Assembly (NCBI RefSeq): GCF_032118995.1 | Contig: NC_092649.1 | Span: forward strand, 20,645,832 to 20,709,831 | DNA length: 64,000 bases | From: Asterias amurensis | Taxonomy: Eukaryota > Echinodermata > Asteroidea > Forcipulatida > Asteriidae | Reading direction: 5' to 3' | In this document: in pieces, positions 63,625 to 64,000 of the stretch | How positions within the stretch are numbered: the first letter of the stretch is position 1 | Layout of the letters: each line of letters starts with the position of its first letter | Program-made: the position numbers and the translations under genes | The notes under the pieces: model-generated | Databases searched by the model: none | Told to the model about the DNA's origin: nothing | Seen by the model: the letters and a program-made list of their open reading frames with translations, nothing else

Positions 63625-64000
63625 TAGCACTTAATTAATGCATCATCGTCCATATGGTGGAAACAAATCAACGTATTTTTCCAAACACTAAGAGTGATGA
63701 CAATTAAAATTCCATCCTCAGAGTCTTTTTTTTTGCAAAACACTTGCAATGACGTTGTTCTAGATCGACATCTGATTGGTCAGCGTGTGGTTGGTATCAC
63801 GTACCATGGACATGGACACAATCCCACGGAGCCATGTGATAAAACCTTATTGTTAATCACATCTGAATCATGTTGTGTTTCACACCACTATCTTGCTAAT
63901 AGCACGCCAATCATAGTGCCATGTATGATAAATAATGCCATTGTTATCGCACATCTTGCTATCGATTATACCAATGGAACAAACACCATTGGTCAATAAA
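63625..64000. other. Window end, unassigned
   Basis: A 101-codon open frame (63694-63999) has no recognisable features. CCATTGGTCAAT at 63983-63998 is a CCAAT-like site on the minus strand of unknown meaning. Confidence 0.35.

Noticed and set aside
63694-63999. 101-codon frame at the window end
   Set aside because: No recognisable domain, membrane segment or composition signal; it reaches the edge of the window.

Overview
The window looks like nuclear DNA of a marine deuterostome, most likely an echinoderm and plausibly a sea star. This is an inference from three things: AT-rich DNA, a tandem family of single-exon rhodopsin-like (class A) GPCRs, and very dense short palindromic DNA transposons. 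No database search was possible. No bacterial, viral or organellar gene is visible, and no CRISPR array, rRNA gene or convincing functional tRNA gene was found.

Protein-coding content is small. Five paralogous intronless GPCR genes lie at 5855-6814, 15815-16774, 22679-23617 and 31541-32497 (+ strand) and 51425-52384 (- strand); they are called copies A to E here. A sixth, unrelated class A GPCR lies at 59139-60176 (+). I found no other open reading frame with credible protein features. The five paralogs share near-identical TM1-TM2 and ICL3-TM6-TM7-tail segments, but TM3-TM5 and ECL2, which normally build the ligand pocket, have diverged. This fits a lineage-specific, probably chemosensory, receptor cluster of the kind known from echinoderms (for example sea urchin 'surreal' GPCRs). 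Their ligands cannot be read from sequence.

Layout. 1-10058 and 12293-20163 are two copies of a roughly 8-10 kb unit. The matching blocks are 1-1584 with 12293-13881 and 5726-10058 with 15686-20163. Each unit carries one GPCR, a LINE relic, a Penelope-like relic and a 31-bp minisatellite; the DNA between the matching blocks differs (4.1 kb against 1.8 kb). A third, decayed unit start lies at about 20785-21330, ahead of copy C. Copies B and D have tandemly multiplied upstream modules, and B, D and E have a TATA-like box 70-115 bp before the ATG. From 32.5 to 51 kb the window is almost entirely repeats: nested MITEs, a LINE 3' end, SINEs and a 1.4-kb TIR element. Copy E is inverted and shares its 3' flank with copy D. 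From 52.5 to 58.4 kb there is another repeat cluster, then the sixth receptor, whose stop codon lies inside a degenerate minisatellite, then quiet repeat-bearing DNA to the end.

The dominant repeat, called MITE-1 here, is a roughly 330-400 bp palindromic element flanked by TTAA, with about 25 recognisable copies. Other families are MITE-2 (ends GGGCCC), MITE-3 and MITE-4 (both TTAA-flanked), a MULE-like element with a 9-bp target duplication, a hAT-like element, and several one-copy TIR elements. Several are nested, which gives a relative order of insertion. The strongest observations are the mosaic gene-conversion pattern of the receptors, the multiplied promoter modules, a possible 3'-UTR hairpin shared by four copies, and coding fragments shuffled into the 3' flank of copy D.
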